This document shows, piece by piece, positions 8,693 to 16,646 of a stretch of 39,477 nucleotides of DNA. The DNA is from Halobacteriales archaeon SW_5_70_135 (GTDB lineage: Archaea > Halobacteriota > Halobacteria > Halobacteriales > SW-7-71-33): positions 1-39,477 of the forward strand of contig PXSK01000026.1 in assembly GCA_003022865.1 (NCBI GenBank). Reading direction: 5' to 3'. The position numbers were made by a program, and so were the translations under genes. How positions within the stretch are numbered: position 1 is the stretch's first letter; each line of letters begins with the position of its first letter. The notes under the pieces are model-generated. The model saw nothing but the letters and a program-made list of their open reading frames with translations. It was not told the DNA's origin and did no database searches.

Positions 8693-9952
8693 TCAGCCCA
8701 GGTCACAGTCCACGTCGGAACACGACGGGATAGCGTCGCTGCCGGCGACTCGGTCGACGAGCTCGACGTCGGCGGCCGCGGTGTCGCCCTCGGGCTCGAC
8801 GTTGCGGCCCACCCAGACGGGGTTGGTCGCCTGGTGGTCGCACGAGCGGAAGGCGTTGTCACCGAACAGCGTCGGCGACTGCGAGAGCCCGGCGAGAGTG
8901 TCTTTCACCTCCTCCGGGTCGGCCGTGCCGGCCTCGCGGATGCCGTTCGCGGTCATCCGCACGGAGTCGTAGGCGACCCGGGCGAAGTTGTCGGGCTCGG
9001 AGTCGTACTGATTGCGGTAACGACCGACGAAGTCCTGATTGTCGCCGGTGTCGACCGACGGCACGTACCGGGTGCCGCTGTAGACGCCGTAGCCCGCCTC
9101 GCCGATACCCCGACGGACCGACAGGAACGAGCCCGTGGTCGTCATGATGTCGACCTCGTCCTGGAGGTTCTGGCTGGCGGCCTGCGAGAGGAAGCGTACG
9201 AGGTCGCCGCCGGTCGCGCCGATGACGGCCACGTCGGCGTCGCTGTTCGCGATCTGGGAGATGAACGGGTCGAAGTTCTCCGCCCCGAACTCCGCGCCGG
9301 TCTGGTCGACCTCGTTGAACTCGGCGTCCGACGCCTCCATCCGGGAGCGCCACTCCCGCAGCACCGACTCGCCGTAGGCGTAGTTCGCGATGTGGAAGAA
9401 CACGTCCGAGCCGAGGTTCTCGATGGTCCACTCCGCACACGCCTCGGCGATCATCGCCGTGTTCGTCTCACAGCGGAAGACGTACTCGTTGCAGGCGCCG
9501 CCGGTGATCGGGATCGCCGCTCCGCCGGGGTTGTAGACGATCTCCTGGCTGTCGGCGACCTCGTTCAGCGACAGCGCAACCGAGGAGGAGATCGCCCCTA
9601 TCATGTAGTCGATGTCGTTCTGCCGAATGAGCCGCTCGGCCTCGCTCTGGGCGACCTCGTCGCCGGCCTCCGTGTCGCCGTCGAACCGCTCGATCTCGAA
9701 GTCGTACTCGTCGCTCTCGTTGACGTCCCGGATCGCCATCCGGGCGCCCTGTCGCTGGCCCTCCGCCAGCGAGGAGTAGGTCCCCGTGTCCGGCGTGAGC
9801 ACGCCGTACCGGACCGTCCCGCCACCACCACCGCCGGCACAACCCGCCAGCCCGCTCAGTCCCGCCACCCCGGCCGCACCGACGCTCTTCAGCAGCGTCC
9901 GCCGGTCCGTCGCCGACCGTGTCGTCGAGTCTGCCGTGCGATCCTCTGGCAT
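8693..9952 (-). CDS. ABC transporter substrate-binding lipoprotein, LivJ-like
   Basis: This 419-residue protein begins with a Tat signal (DRRTLLKSVGAAGVAGLSG, RR at 17-18) and lipobox LAGC (Cys38), so it is exported folded and anchored outside the membrane. The mature part has the periplasmic-binding-protein type I pattern of Leu/Ile/Val-type receptors (YGVLTPDTGTYSSLAEGQRQ near the start, then IGAISSSVALSLNEVA). It captures the ligand for the LivHM-LivG-LivF importer encoded just downstream, 126 bp away. ATG at 9952 is chosen because a TATA box lies 28 bp upstream; an in-frame ATG at 10030 would lie upstream of that box. Confidence 0.92.
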   Translation of the reverse strand: MPEDRTADSTTRSATDRRTLLKSVGAAGVAGLSGLAGCAGGGGGGTVRYGVLTPDTGTYSSLAEGQRQGARMAIRDVNESDEYDFEIERFDGDTEAGDEVAQSEAERLIRQNDIDYMIGAISSSVALSLNEVADSQEIVYNPGGAAIPITGGACNEYVFRCETNTAMIAEACAEWTIENLGSDVFFHIANYAYGESVLREWRSRMEASDAEFNEVDQTGAEFGAENFDPFISQIANSDADVAVIGATGGDLVRFLSQAASQNLQDEVDIMTTTGSFLSVRRGIGEAGYGVYSGTRYVPSVDTGDNQDFVGRYRNQYDSEPDNFARVAYDSVRMTANGIREAGTADPEEVKDTLAGLSQSPTLFGDNAFRSCDHQATNPVWVGRNVEPEGDTAAADVELVDRVAGSDAIPSCSDVDCDLG

Positions 9953-9976
9953 ACTCGCCCGGCTTTGAAGCCCTCC

Positions 9977-9984
9977 ATTATAAG
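9977..9984 (-). promoter_or_regulatory. TATA box of the Liv transport operon
   Basis: CTTATAAT on the minus strand is centred 28 bp before the ATG at 9952, the spacing expected for a leaderless haloarchaeal transcript. Confidence 0.65.
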
Positions 9985-10033
9985 GGTGGGCTTCTCCCCC
10001 GGTCGTCCGCTCGCTCCGGCGCGACCTCACTCG

Positions 10034-11050
10034 TCAGGGGCGGTAGACCCGGCCACGGAAGGCTGCGACCCGGACGCCCGGCCCGTTACCGACAGTTCCC
10101 GCCTCGCTGTCGTCGTCGCCGACGGTCGCGTCCTCGGGGAGCAGCCACACGTCCACCCGGTAGGCCGCGGTGCTGCCCCGCTCGTGGACCCTCTCGGCGT
10201 CCGCCACAAGGAGCCGGGCCTCGGCGGGGTCGACACCCTCCAGGTAGGAGACGTTCGTCTCCAGGGCGACGGCCGTGTCGCCGGCGGCGTTCGAGGCCGC
10301 CGCGAAGGCACTGTCCGCCAGCGCGTACGCCGCCGCGCCGTGCAGCGTCCCGTGAAAGTTCGCCATCCACGGCGCTGCACGCATCCGCGTGCGCGCTCGC
10401 CCCTCGCCCAGCGCGACGAGGTCGATCCCGAACCGCGCACAGAACGGGTCGGCGGCGATCCGCTCGCGCACCTCGGCGGCGGCGGGCTCGCCGGCCGTGG
10501 CGACCTCGTCGGGCGCCGTCGCGTCCAGTGACTCCGCCGTCGACCGCGCCGCCAGGCGCTCGCCGCTGACGAACAGGGCCGCGGGCGGGCCACGCCCCTC
10601 GCTGAACCCCTCGCGGTGCTCGATCAGCTGGAAGAGCGTCCCCGTCGGGTTGCGCGGCGAGACGAAGGCCTCGTGCCAGTCCTCGAACGTGGCGCGGTCG
10701 ACCACCTCCAGGCCGGCGTCGGCCGCCTCGACCCCCGCCACGGCGGCGTCGATGTCCGCGACCTCCAGCGTGACATGGTGTAGCCCCGGTCCGTTCGCCG
10801 CCAGAAACGCCGTGAGGAAAGTGTCCTCGGCGACGGGCTCGACGAGTTCGATCCGCGAGGCGTCGCCCAGCCGGTAGTACACCCACCGGAACCGCCCCTC
10901 GACGGTCTCGTCGGTCACCTGCTCGCAGCCCAGCGCCCGTAGAACCGGGTCGGCCGCCTCGACGGACTCCACCGCGATACCGACGTGGTCGACGCGGACC
11001 GGTCCCGGTCCCTCCCGGTCGTCGTAGTCCTCGCTGTCGTCTCCGGTCAT
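10034..11050 (-). CDS. VOC (glyoxalase-like) and hotdog thioesterase fusion
   Basis: This 338-residue protein joins two domains. Residues 18-145 form a VOC/glyoxalase-like domain resembling methylmalonyl-CoA epimerase (VDHVGIAVESVEAADPVL, GLHHVTLEVADIDAAVAGV, GTLFQLIEH). Residues 195-338 form a PaaI-like hotdog thioesterase with the motif NFHGTLHGAAAYALADSAF and the later ETNVSYLEGV. The family hydrolyses acyl-CoA thioesters, often aromatic or blocked ones, in the cytoplasm. A linker of about 45 residues connects the domains. It precedes the substrate-binding gene by 81 bp on the same strand and is divergent from acetyl-CoA synthetase. A role in CoA-ester metabolism of the imported acid is inferred from position only. 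Confidence 0.85.
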   Translation of the reverse strand: MTGDDSEDYDDREGPGPVRVDHVGIAVESVEAADPVLRALGCEQVTDETVEGRFRWVYYRLGDASRIELVEPVAEDTFLTAFLAANGPGLHHVTLEVADIDAAVAGVEAADAGLEVVDRATFEDWHEAFVSPRNPTGTLFQLIEHREGFSEGRGPPAALFVSGERLAARSTAESLDATAPDEVATAGEPAAAEVRERIAADPFCARFGIDLVALGEGRARTRMRAAPWMANFHGTLHGAAAYALADSAFAAASNAAGDTAVALETNVSYLEGVDPAEARLLVADAERVHERGSTAAYRVDVWLLPEDATVGDDDSEAGTVGNGPGVRVAAFRGRVYRP

Positions 11051-11393
11051 ACCCGTTCGGGACGGCGGCCGGCCCCTAAACCGTCCGGCCTCTCTTTATC
11101 GTTTCGACGCGTAAAATCTCGGCTTGCGCGTGAAAACCCCGCCTCGCGGGTAGTTTGCGCGTGAAGACCGCTCGTGTCGGCGTTTTCGCGCGCGACCTCG
11201 ATCTTCGACGGTAAAAATCGGCTTTCGGCCGCTCTCGCTCCGCTCCGAACCTTCCCGTGGACGCCCGGGACACCCGTGGCGCCCGCGCCGGTCGAAAGTC
11301 GAAGACTCTCGGTCCTCGAGTCGAGACCACCGACCGCCCCGAGCGACGCCGTCTCGGGAAGTTATATGGGGTCCTCGCACCCTATGCCTCGGC
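11051..11393. other. Divergent promoter region with A-tract repeats
   Basis: This 343-bp gap separates two divergent genes. A minus-strand TATA-like TTTAGG (11075-11080) lies about 27 bp before the 11050 start, and a plus-strand GTTATATG (11361-11368) lies about 30 bp before the 11394 start. Between them are two copies of TTGCGCGTGAARAC (11124-11137 and 11155-11168, 31 bp apart) and two copies of a GTAAAAATCGGCTT-like element near 11110 and 11212. No gene was seen. Confidence 0.55.
11361..11368 (+). promoter_or_regulatory. TATA box of acetyl-CoA synthetase
   Basis: GTTATATG is centred about 30 bp before the ATG at 11394. The transcript should be leaderless or nearly so. Confidence 0.6.
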
Positions 11394-13370
11394 ATGGACT
11401 CGCTCGAAGAGGTCGACGAGGTCGTTCACGAGCCGTCGGGACGGCTCGCGACCGACACGAACCTCCACCAGTTCGCCCGCGAGCACGACTTGGACGTCGA
11501 CGAGGCCGTCGAGTACACGACCGAGCACGTCGACTGGTTCTGGGACACGGTCGTCGACCACCTCGGGGTGGAGTTCTACGAGGACTACGACGCGGTACGG
11601 GACGACTCGGAAGGTCCGCAGTTCACGGAGTGGTATCCGGGCGCCGAGTTGAACGTCGCGCACAACACGCTGGACCGCCACGCCCGCGCCCGTCCCGACG
11701 AACCCGCGATCCTCTGGGAGGGCGAACCCGGCGAAGTGCGTGAGGTCTCCTACGGGGAGCTGCACGCGCAGGCGAACCGCGTGGCGAACTATCTCGACGA
11801 CGCCGGCGTCGAGCGGGGCGACACGGTGTCGCTGTACATGCCGATGGTGCCGGAGGTCGCCGCCATCGTGTACGGCTGTTTCAAGGTGGGCGCGATCGCG
11901 GTGCCGATCTTCTCCGGCTTCGGCGTGGACGCGACGGCGACCCGCATCGAGGAGAGCGCCTCGGCGGTCATGTTCACGGGCGACGGCTTCTACCGCCGCG
12001 GCGACGAGGTGCGCCTGAAGGCGACCGCCGACGAGGCGATCGCGGAGGCGGGCCACGTCGAGCGCGTCGTCGTCTACGACCGCCTCGGCGACGAGCCCTC
12101 CACGGAGCGCGAGGGGACGGACGTCCCCTGGACCGACCGCGACGAGTGGTGGGCCGACGCCGTCGGCAGCCGTTCGGCGGCGTTCGACACCCGCTCGCTG
12201 CCCAGCGACGCCGAGTCGATGCTCCTCTATTCGTCGGGCACCACGGGCCGGCCGAAGGGGATCGTCCACACCCACGCCGGCATCCAGATGCAGTGTGCGA
12301 AGGAGGTCTACTTCGGCTTCGATCACCAGCCCGAGGACCGGTTCTTCTGGGTCAGCGACATCGGCTGGATGATGGGGCCGTGGACGCTCGTCGGCAACCA
12401 CACCTTCGGCGGCACCGTCTTCGTCTACGAGGGCGCCCCCGACCACCCGCAGCCGGACCGCTACTGGCGGATGATCGAAGAGCACGACCTGACGGTGTTC
12501 GGCGTCTCGCCGACCGCGGTGCGGGCCCTGCGCAAGCACGGCGACGAGCCGGTCGAGGACCGCGACCTCTCCTCGCTGCGGCTGCTGGGGTCGACCGGCG
12601 AGCCGTGGGACCCCGAGTCCTGGAAGTGGTTCCACCGGACCGTCGGCGGCGGCGACTGTCCAATCGTCAACATCTCCGGCGGCACGGAGATCTGTGGCTG
12701 TTTCCTGATGCCGATGCCCCACCAGCCGCTGAAGCCGTGCACGCTCGGCGGCCCCGGGCTGGGCATGGACGTCGACGTCGTCGACGACCGCGGCGAGTCG
12801 GTCCGCGAGGCGGGAGAGCGGGGCTACCTCGTCGCCCGCGACTCGTGTCCGTCGATGACGGAGTCGCTGTGGGAAGGCGACGAGCGCTACCTCGAGGAGT
12901 ACTGGTCCACCTGGCCGGACGTGTGGGACCACGGCGACTGGGCGCAGGTCGACGAGGACGGCTTCTGGTTCCTGCACGGCCGCGCCGACGACGCGCTCAA
13001 CGTCGCCGGCCGGAAGGTCGGCCCCGCCGAGGTCGAGGGCGCGCTCATCGACCACCCCGCGGTCAACCAGGCGGCGGCCGTCGGCGCGCCCGACGAGACG
13101 ACCGGCACCGCCGTCGTCGCCTACGTCGTCCTCGAACCCCGGACGGAGCCGTCCGAAGAGTTGCGCGAGACGCTCCGCCGGCAGATCGGCGCGGAGATGG
13201 GCAAGCCGTTCCGTCCCCGCGAGATACTGTTCGTCGAGGAGTTCCCCAAGACCCAGTCCGGGAAGATCGTCCGCCGCGCGATCGCCGCCGCCTACCGCGG
13301 CGAGGACCCCGGCGACCTCTCCTCGATGGAGAACCCCGAGGCACTGGAGGCGATCCGGGCGACGAGTTGA
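11394..13370 (+). CDS. acs: Acetyl-CoA synthetase, AMP-forming
   Basis: This 658-residue acyl-adenylate enzyme is of acetyl-CoA synthetase length. It has the acs-type N-terminal domain (WYPGAELNVAHNTLDRHARA), the P-loop SSGTTGRPKG (280-289), GWMMGPWTLVGNHTFGG, the motif ISGGTEICG, and the C-terminal KTQSGKI (619-625) whose last lysine is the catalytic acetylatable residue. It activates acetate or a related short acid to the acyl-CoA using ATP. Haloarchaea carry several paralogues, so propionate or other short acids are possible. It is divergent from the thioesterase fusion and near the Liv importer. Confidence 0.9.
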   Translation: MDSLEEVDEVVHEPSGRLATDTNLHQFAREHDLDVDEAVEYTTEHVDWFWDTVVDHLGVEFYEDYDAVRDDSEGPQFTEWYPGAELNVAHNTLDRHARARPDEPAILWEGEPGEVREVSYGELHAQANRVANYLDDAGVERGDTVSLYMPMVPEVAAIVYGCFKVGAIAVPIFSGFGVDATATRIEESASAVMFTGDGFYRRGDEVRLKATADEAIAEAGHVERVVVYDRLGDEPSTEREGTDVPWTDRDEWWADAVGSRSAAFDTRSLPSDAESMLLYSSGTTGRPKGIVHTHAGIQMQCAKEVYFGFDHQPEDRFFWVSDIGWMMGPWTLVGNHTFGGTVFVYEGAPDHPQPDRYWRMIEEHDLTVFGVSPTAVRALRKHGDEPVEDRDLSSLRLLGSTGEPWDPESWKWFHRTVGGGDCPIVNISGGTEICGCFLMPMPHQPLKPCTLGGPGLGMDVDVVDDRGESVREAGERGYLVARDSCPSMTESLWEGDERYLEEYWSTWPDVWDHGDWAQVDEDGFWFLHGRADDALNVAGRKVGPAEVEGALIDHPAVNQAAAVGAPDETTGTAVVAYVVLEPRTEPSEELRETLRRQIGAEMGKPFRPREILFVEEFPKTQSGKIVRRAIAAAYRGEDPGDLSSMENPEALEAIRATS

Positions 13371-13410
13371 CGCCCCGACCGCGCCGACTCTCGCACGGTC
13401 GCCCGCGCGG

Positions 13411-13605
13411 TCACTCCTCCCGGACGTGGACGGTGAGGGTGCCGTCGAACCGCCACCGGGCGGTCGCCCCGCCCCGGTCGAACCGCGACGGCACCTCGAC
13501 GACGGCATCCTCGACGGTCTGGATGTGCTCGTCGCTCGCGAGCACGCCCTCCGCCCACTCCCGGACGACGGCCGGCACCCCGTCGTTCGTGTCGGACTCG
13601 GTCAC
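13411..13605 (-). CDS. Small conserved-looking haloarchaeal protein (64 aa)
   Basis: I do not recognise the family. From GTG at 13605 the product is an acidic 64-residue protein beginning VTESDTNDGVPAVVREW and ending in a beta-like stretch with TARWRFDGTLTVHVREE. A TTG at 13635 would add ten residues (LLVAPARSEG), which look non-coding. Codon positions show the strong G/C third-base bias of real genes here, while the opposite frame is Arg/Pro-rich. It is convergent with acetyl-CoA synthetase, 40 bp from its stop. Confidence 0.65.
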   Translation of the reverse strand: MTESDTNDGVPAVVREWAEGVLASDEHIQTVEDAVVEVPSRFDRGGATARWRFDGTLTVHVREE

Positions 13606-13702
13606 ACCCTCACTGCGTGCGGGAGCCACAAGCAACGTTAGGTGTGCCTCCGGAGCGACGGCGCCCCCACGCCGGTCCGGCCGGTTCCCGACCCTCGCCG
13701 GG

Positions 13703-14449
13703 TCAGAGTACGTCCCCGGGGTCGATCCGCTCGCTCTCGGGAACGCTCGCGTCCGGGGTCGCGACGGCGTGGGTCCCGTGTTCGTCGCCCCCGTCTCCGC
13801 CCTCGGCGGGCAGCAGCACTGTCGCGCCCGCCAGGAGGGGGGCGACCACTCCGGCGACGACGGCGTCCGGCCGGGCGAGCGAGGCCCGCAGCGCGACGGT
13901 CGAGTCCCCCGCGAGGGCGTGCTCGGTGACGGCGGTCTCGGCGGCCGACAGCGCCCGTTCGTGTGCGACCGTCCTGTCGTCGGTCACGAGCAGCGAGTCC
14001 CCGGGCGCGACAGAGGGCGGCGGGAACGTCGGGTTCTCCGACCACATCTCCTCCTCGAAGTGGACCACCGCCGGGTCCTCGGGGGCGACGCCGTGGGCGA
14101 TCCGCCGCCCGCCGGCGGGCAGGTCGTACGCCCCGACGCGGTCGAGCGGCGCGAGAACGGCCCGGCCGTCGAACGAACCTGGTGGGTCGAGGCGGACGAC
14201 GGCGCCGGTCAGTGCCGCCCCGAGGACGGCGAGCACCGTCTCGGGGTCCGACACGGCGACGACCCCCAGCCAGCGCCCGTCGCGCACCCCCTGGTGTGAG
14301 AGGAAGTTGCCGGTCTTCTGTGCGTCCGTCCGCAGGCGGGCGTAGTCGTAGGTCCGGTCCGGACCGTCGCCGGTCGCCAGCAGCGCCCGCCGCTCCCCGT
14401 GGGCGTCGGCCCCCGGCGCCACGAGGTCCGCGACCGTCTCGACCCGCAC
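13703..14449 (-). CDS. Short AMP-ligase-like protein lacking the C-terminal domain
   Basis: This 248-residue protein resembles the N-terminal part of acyl-CoA synthetases (HGERRALLATGDGPDRTYDY, TGNFLSHQGVRDGRWLGVV, VLAVLGAALTGAVVRLDPPG) but lacks the SSGTTG-type P-loop and the catalytic C-terminal lysine region. It is therefore unlikely to be an active ligase. A family of short, ligase-related proteins of unknown role is the best match. The start is GTG at 14449, because TTTATG at 14473-14478 is a TATA box 26 bp upstream; frames extending further upstream look non-coding. Confidence 0.7.
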   Translation of the reverse strand: MRVETVADLVAPGADAHGERRALLATGDGPDRTYDYARLRTDAQKTGNFLSHQGVRDGRWLGVVAVSDPETVLAVLGAALTGAVVRLDPPGSFDGRAVLAPLDRVGAYDLPAGGRRIAHGVAPEDPAVVHFEEEMWSENPTFPPPSVAPGDSLLVTDDRTVAHERALSAAETAVTEHALAGDSTVALRASLARPDAVVAGVVAPLLAGATVLLPAEGGDGGDEHGTHAVATPDASVPESERIDPGDVL

Positions 14450-14472
14450 GCTCGTCCGTCGACATCCCGACG

Positions 14473-14478
14473 CATAAA
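14473..14478 (-). promoter_or_regulatory. TATA box for the 14449 gene
   Basis: TTTATG on the minus strand is about 26 bp before the GTG start, consistent with leaderless initiation. Confidence 0.5.
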
Positions 14479-14609
14479 CGCCACGTCCGTCGCCCGCGAC
14501 GGCTCGACAGCCCGGGAACCACCCCCGTGTGCCGACCTCGTTTCCGACGCGAACGCCGGCCGTCTCGCGACCGGCCGGACGCACCTGGACGGTTGACGGC
14601 TCGTCGCTG

Positions 14610-14702
14610 CTACGGCGAGTCGCGGACGCGCTCGAAGAAGCCCTGCTCGACCTCGATCCCCTCGCCGCCCGTGGTGCGGTCGTATTTAATGGAGATCGAC
14701 GC
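14610..14702 (-). pseudogene. Second, orphan copy of the dnaJ 3' end
   Basis: On the minus strand this stretch encodes TTGGEGIEVEQGFFERVRDS, then Pro and a TAG stop (14610-14612). This matches the end of DnaJ at 15472-15530 (GGEEIEVEQGFFERIRKSL) with a few substitutions. At the DNA level 14615-14669 and 15477-15531 agree at about 50 of 55 positions with no gaps, in the same orientation and codon phase. No start or upstream DnaJ sequence is attached. The remainder of the gap 14450-14807 holds nothing recognised. Confidence 0.8.
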
Positions 14703-14807
14703 CTCATGGTATCCCCGCTCGGATCGACCCCTACGTCGGCCCTGCACGGCCCGCCCGGACGGACGTCCCGTTCCATCTCCCACGGGATATTGTACCGTGG
14801 CAGTCGG

Positions 14808-15335
14808 TCAGTCCGAGTGCGGTTCTGCTACGTCGACTGCTGTCTCGAACGCGGTCTCCTGTACCCGTCGTTCCTCGGTCTGGTCGTACTGCTGGTGAGT
14901 GTGGCGAACACGGACCCGCGTGGGCATCGGCTCGACGTCCGTCACGGTGAGACGATAGAAGTTCGGCGCCAGCGTCTCGTAGCATCCTTCGTCCTCTGGC
15001 GGGTCGACAGTGTTGGCTATCTCGACCGTGAGCAGGGACGCGTCGACGGACACCGATCGAGGAGTCGTCCTTCGACACCTCGGGTCACCGATGCCGAAGG
15101 TGCGACCGACGACTCGGACCCCGTCGGGCAGTCCGGTCACGACGACCGTCTCGTTCGGGTCGCCGGACGGCGTCCCGTTCCGCAGCCTGTCCGAGAGTTC
15201 GTCGGCGAGAAGCGCCGGGTCGTCGCGATAGCTGTCCCGATACGTCCCCTCGTAGGTCGCCAAATCCGTATTCAAATTGATGTCCCCGCAGGCCTGTGTC
15301 GAAGACGGGCCGCAGACCTCCAGTTGCGAATTCAT
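14808..15335 (-). CDS. Hypothetical protein between two dnaJ tails
   Basis: I do not recognise this 175-residue protein. It contains four cysteines (VCGPSSTQACG near the start, DPRC, EGCYETL) and a beta-rich C-terminal half (NFYRLTVTDVEPMPTRVRVR), which suggests an exported or extracytoplasmic domain, but no signal peptide precedes the ATG at 15335. The frame stays open upstream without a convincing start, so the 5' end may be lost. Base composition is less G+C-rich than its neighbours. It lies inside the 0.86-kb segment bounded by the two dnaJ 3' tails, so it may have arrived by insertion. Confidence 0.6.
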   Translation of the reverse strand: MNSQLEVCGPSSTQACGDINLNTDLATYEGTYRDSYRDDPALLADELSDRLRNGTPSGDPNETVVVTGLPDGVRVVGRTFGIGDPRCRRTTPRSVSVDASLLTVEIANTVDPPEDEGCYETLAPNFYRLTVTDVEPMPTRVRVRHTHQQYDQTEERRVQETAFETAVDVAEPHSD

Positions 15336-15471
15336 ACTGATCTGGTTTCTCCCCGTGCGGTCTTCGTTATGTTGGTACTGCAGGAATTGTTGGGAGGAAG
15401 TTCTTGTGAAAACGGCTGGAAATTTTTGATCCGTCGGTCGAGGTCGGTGAGTCGGAGACCCGAGCTCCCGG

Positions 15472-16582
15472 TCACAGCGACTTGCGGATGCGCTCGAAGA
15501 AGCCCTGCTCGACCTCGATCTCCTCGCCGCCGGCCTCGGCGAACGCCTCCAGGGCCTCGCGCTGTTCCTCGTTCAGGCCCTCGGGGACGACGACCTGCAC
15601 CCTCACCGCTCTGTGTGCCCGCGGGCACGTCCATCTCGACGGTGCCGTCGAGCGTCTCCACCTCGATCGTGTCACCGAACACCGCCTGCGGGAACGACAC
15701 CGCGGCACCGCGGTAGAGGTCGCTCCCGTCGCGCTCGAACTCCGGGTGCTCGCGGACCGCCACCTCGATCAGTAGGTCGCCGTCGCGACCGCCACCCGGT
15801 GCGGGGGCGCCCTCGCCGTCCATCCGCAGCGTCTGGCCGTCCCGGATGCCGGCGGGGACGTCCACCTCCAGGGTGGCCTCACGGCGCACCCGTCCCTCGC
15901 CGTCACACTGTGCGCAGGTCTCGCTGTACACCTCGCCGCTGCCGGCGCAGCGCCGGCAGGTACGGGTCTGCTGCACCCGTCCGAGCGGCGTCTGCTGGAC
16001 CGTCGTCTCCTGGCCGCGACCGTCGCACTGCGGACAGGTACGGGCGTCGGCCGCCGCCGGATGACCGGCGCCGCCACACTCCGGACACCGCTCCGGTCGG
16101 GTGACGGCCACCCGCTTCGTGACGCCCCGATAGGCCTCCGCCAGGTCGATCGCGAGTTCCGTGCGGAGGTCGGCGCCGCCGCGGTCGCGGGAGCGCCCGC
16201 CATCACCGCCGAAGAACTGCTCGAAGATGTCGCCCATGCCGCCGAAGGGGTCTCCCTGGGCGCCGCCGGCACCGGCGCCGCCGAACGGTCCTTGACCGGC
16301 GCCGGCACCACCCGCACCGGCGCGCCCGGCGCCGTCGTCGAAGCCGCCGTGTTTCTCGGCCTCGACGAACCGGTCGTGGCCCAGACGGTCGTACGCCTGG
16401 CGCTTCTCCTCGTCGGTGAGCACCTCGTGGGCCTTCTTCACCTGCTTGAACTTCTCCTCGGCGTCGGGGTCGTCGCTCACGTCCGGGTGGTACTCCGTCG
16501 CCTTCTCCCGGTAGGCCTCCGTGATCTCCTCCTCGGAGGCGTCGCGGCCGACCCCGAGTACGTCGTAGAACTCCTCGGTCAT
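15472..16582 (-). pseudogene. dnaJ: DnaJ (Hsp40) co-chaperone with a frameshifting internal deletion
   Basis: The J-domain is intact (HPD at residues 32-34), followed by a Gly-rich region, four zinc-finger CxxCxGxG motifs (CPECGGAG, CPQCDGRG, CRRCAGSG, CAQCDGEG) and the first part of the C-terminal domain up to MDVPAGTQSGE. There, near 15600, the reading frame breaks. The true tail (VQVVVPEGLNEEQREAL to FFERIRKSL, stop 15472) continues in another frame. About 20-25 residues including the conserved GKG and GRGDLYV motifs are missing. Read literally, the first frame runs on to a stop at 15332. DnaJ stimulates DnaK ATPase and binds unfolded clients; this copy would lose part of client binding. 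It lies 64 bp after dnaK. A sequencing or assembly deletion is an alternative. Confidence 0.85.
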
Positions 16583-16597
16583 CCGTTCACTTCCCCA

Positions 16598-16632
16598 GTG
16601 TCGGTGTCGGTGTCGGTGTCCGTGTCAGTGTC
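16598..16632. repeat. Hexamer array (GTGTCG) between dnaK and dnaJ
   Basis: About 5.8 units of GTGTCN (three GTGTCG, then GTGTCC, GTGTCA and a partial unit) fill half of the 64-bp dnaK-dnaJ gap. In the direction of transcription it reads as NGACAC repeats shortly before the dnaJ ATG, as in front of E1-alpha. Confidence 0.85.
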
Positions 16633-16646
16633 ACCCTGCACCGTGA

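Noticed and set aside
8009-10531. An 840-codon open frame antisense to the Liv permease and binding protein
   Set aside because: Composition is that of a G+C-rich shadow frame (Arg/Val/Asp/His repeats, no domain), and the opposite strand has clear transporter motifs.
12146-14299. A 717-codon plus-strand frame across acs and its downstream genes
   Set aside because: It is an out-of-frame reading of acs and then antisense of two other genes; Arg-rich and featureless.
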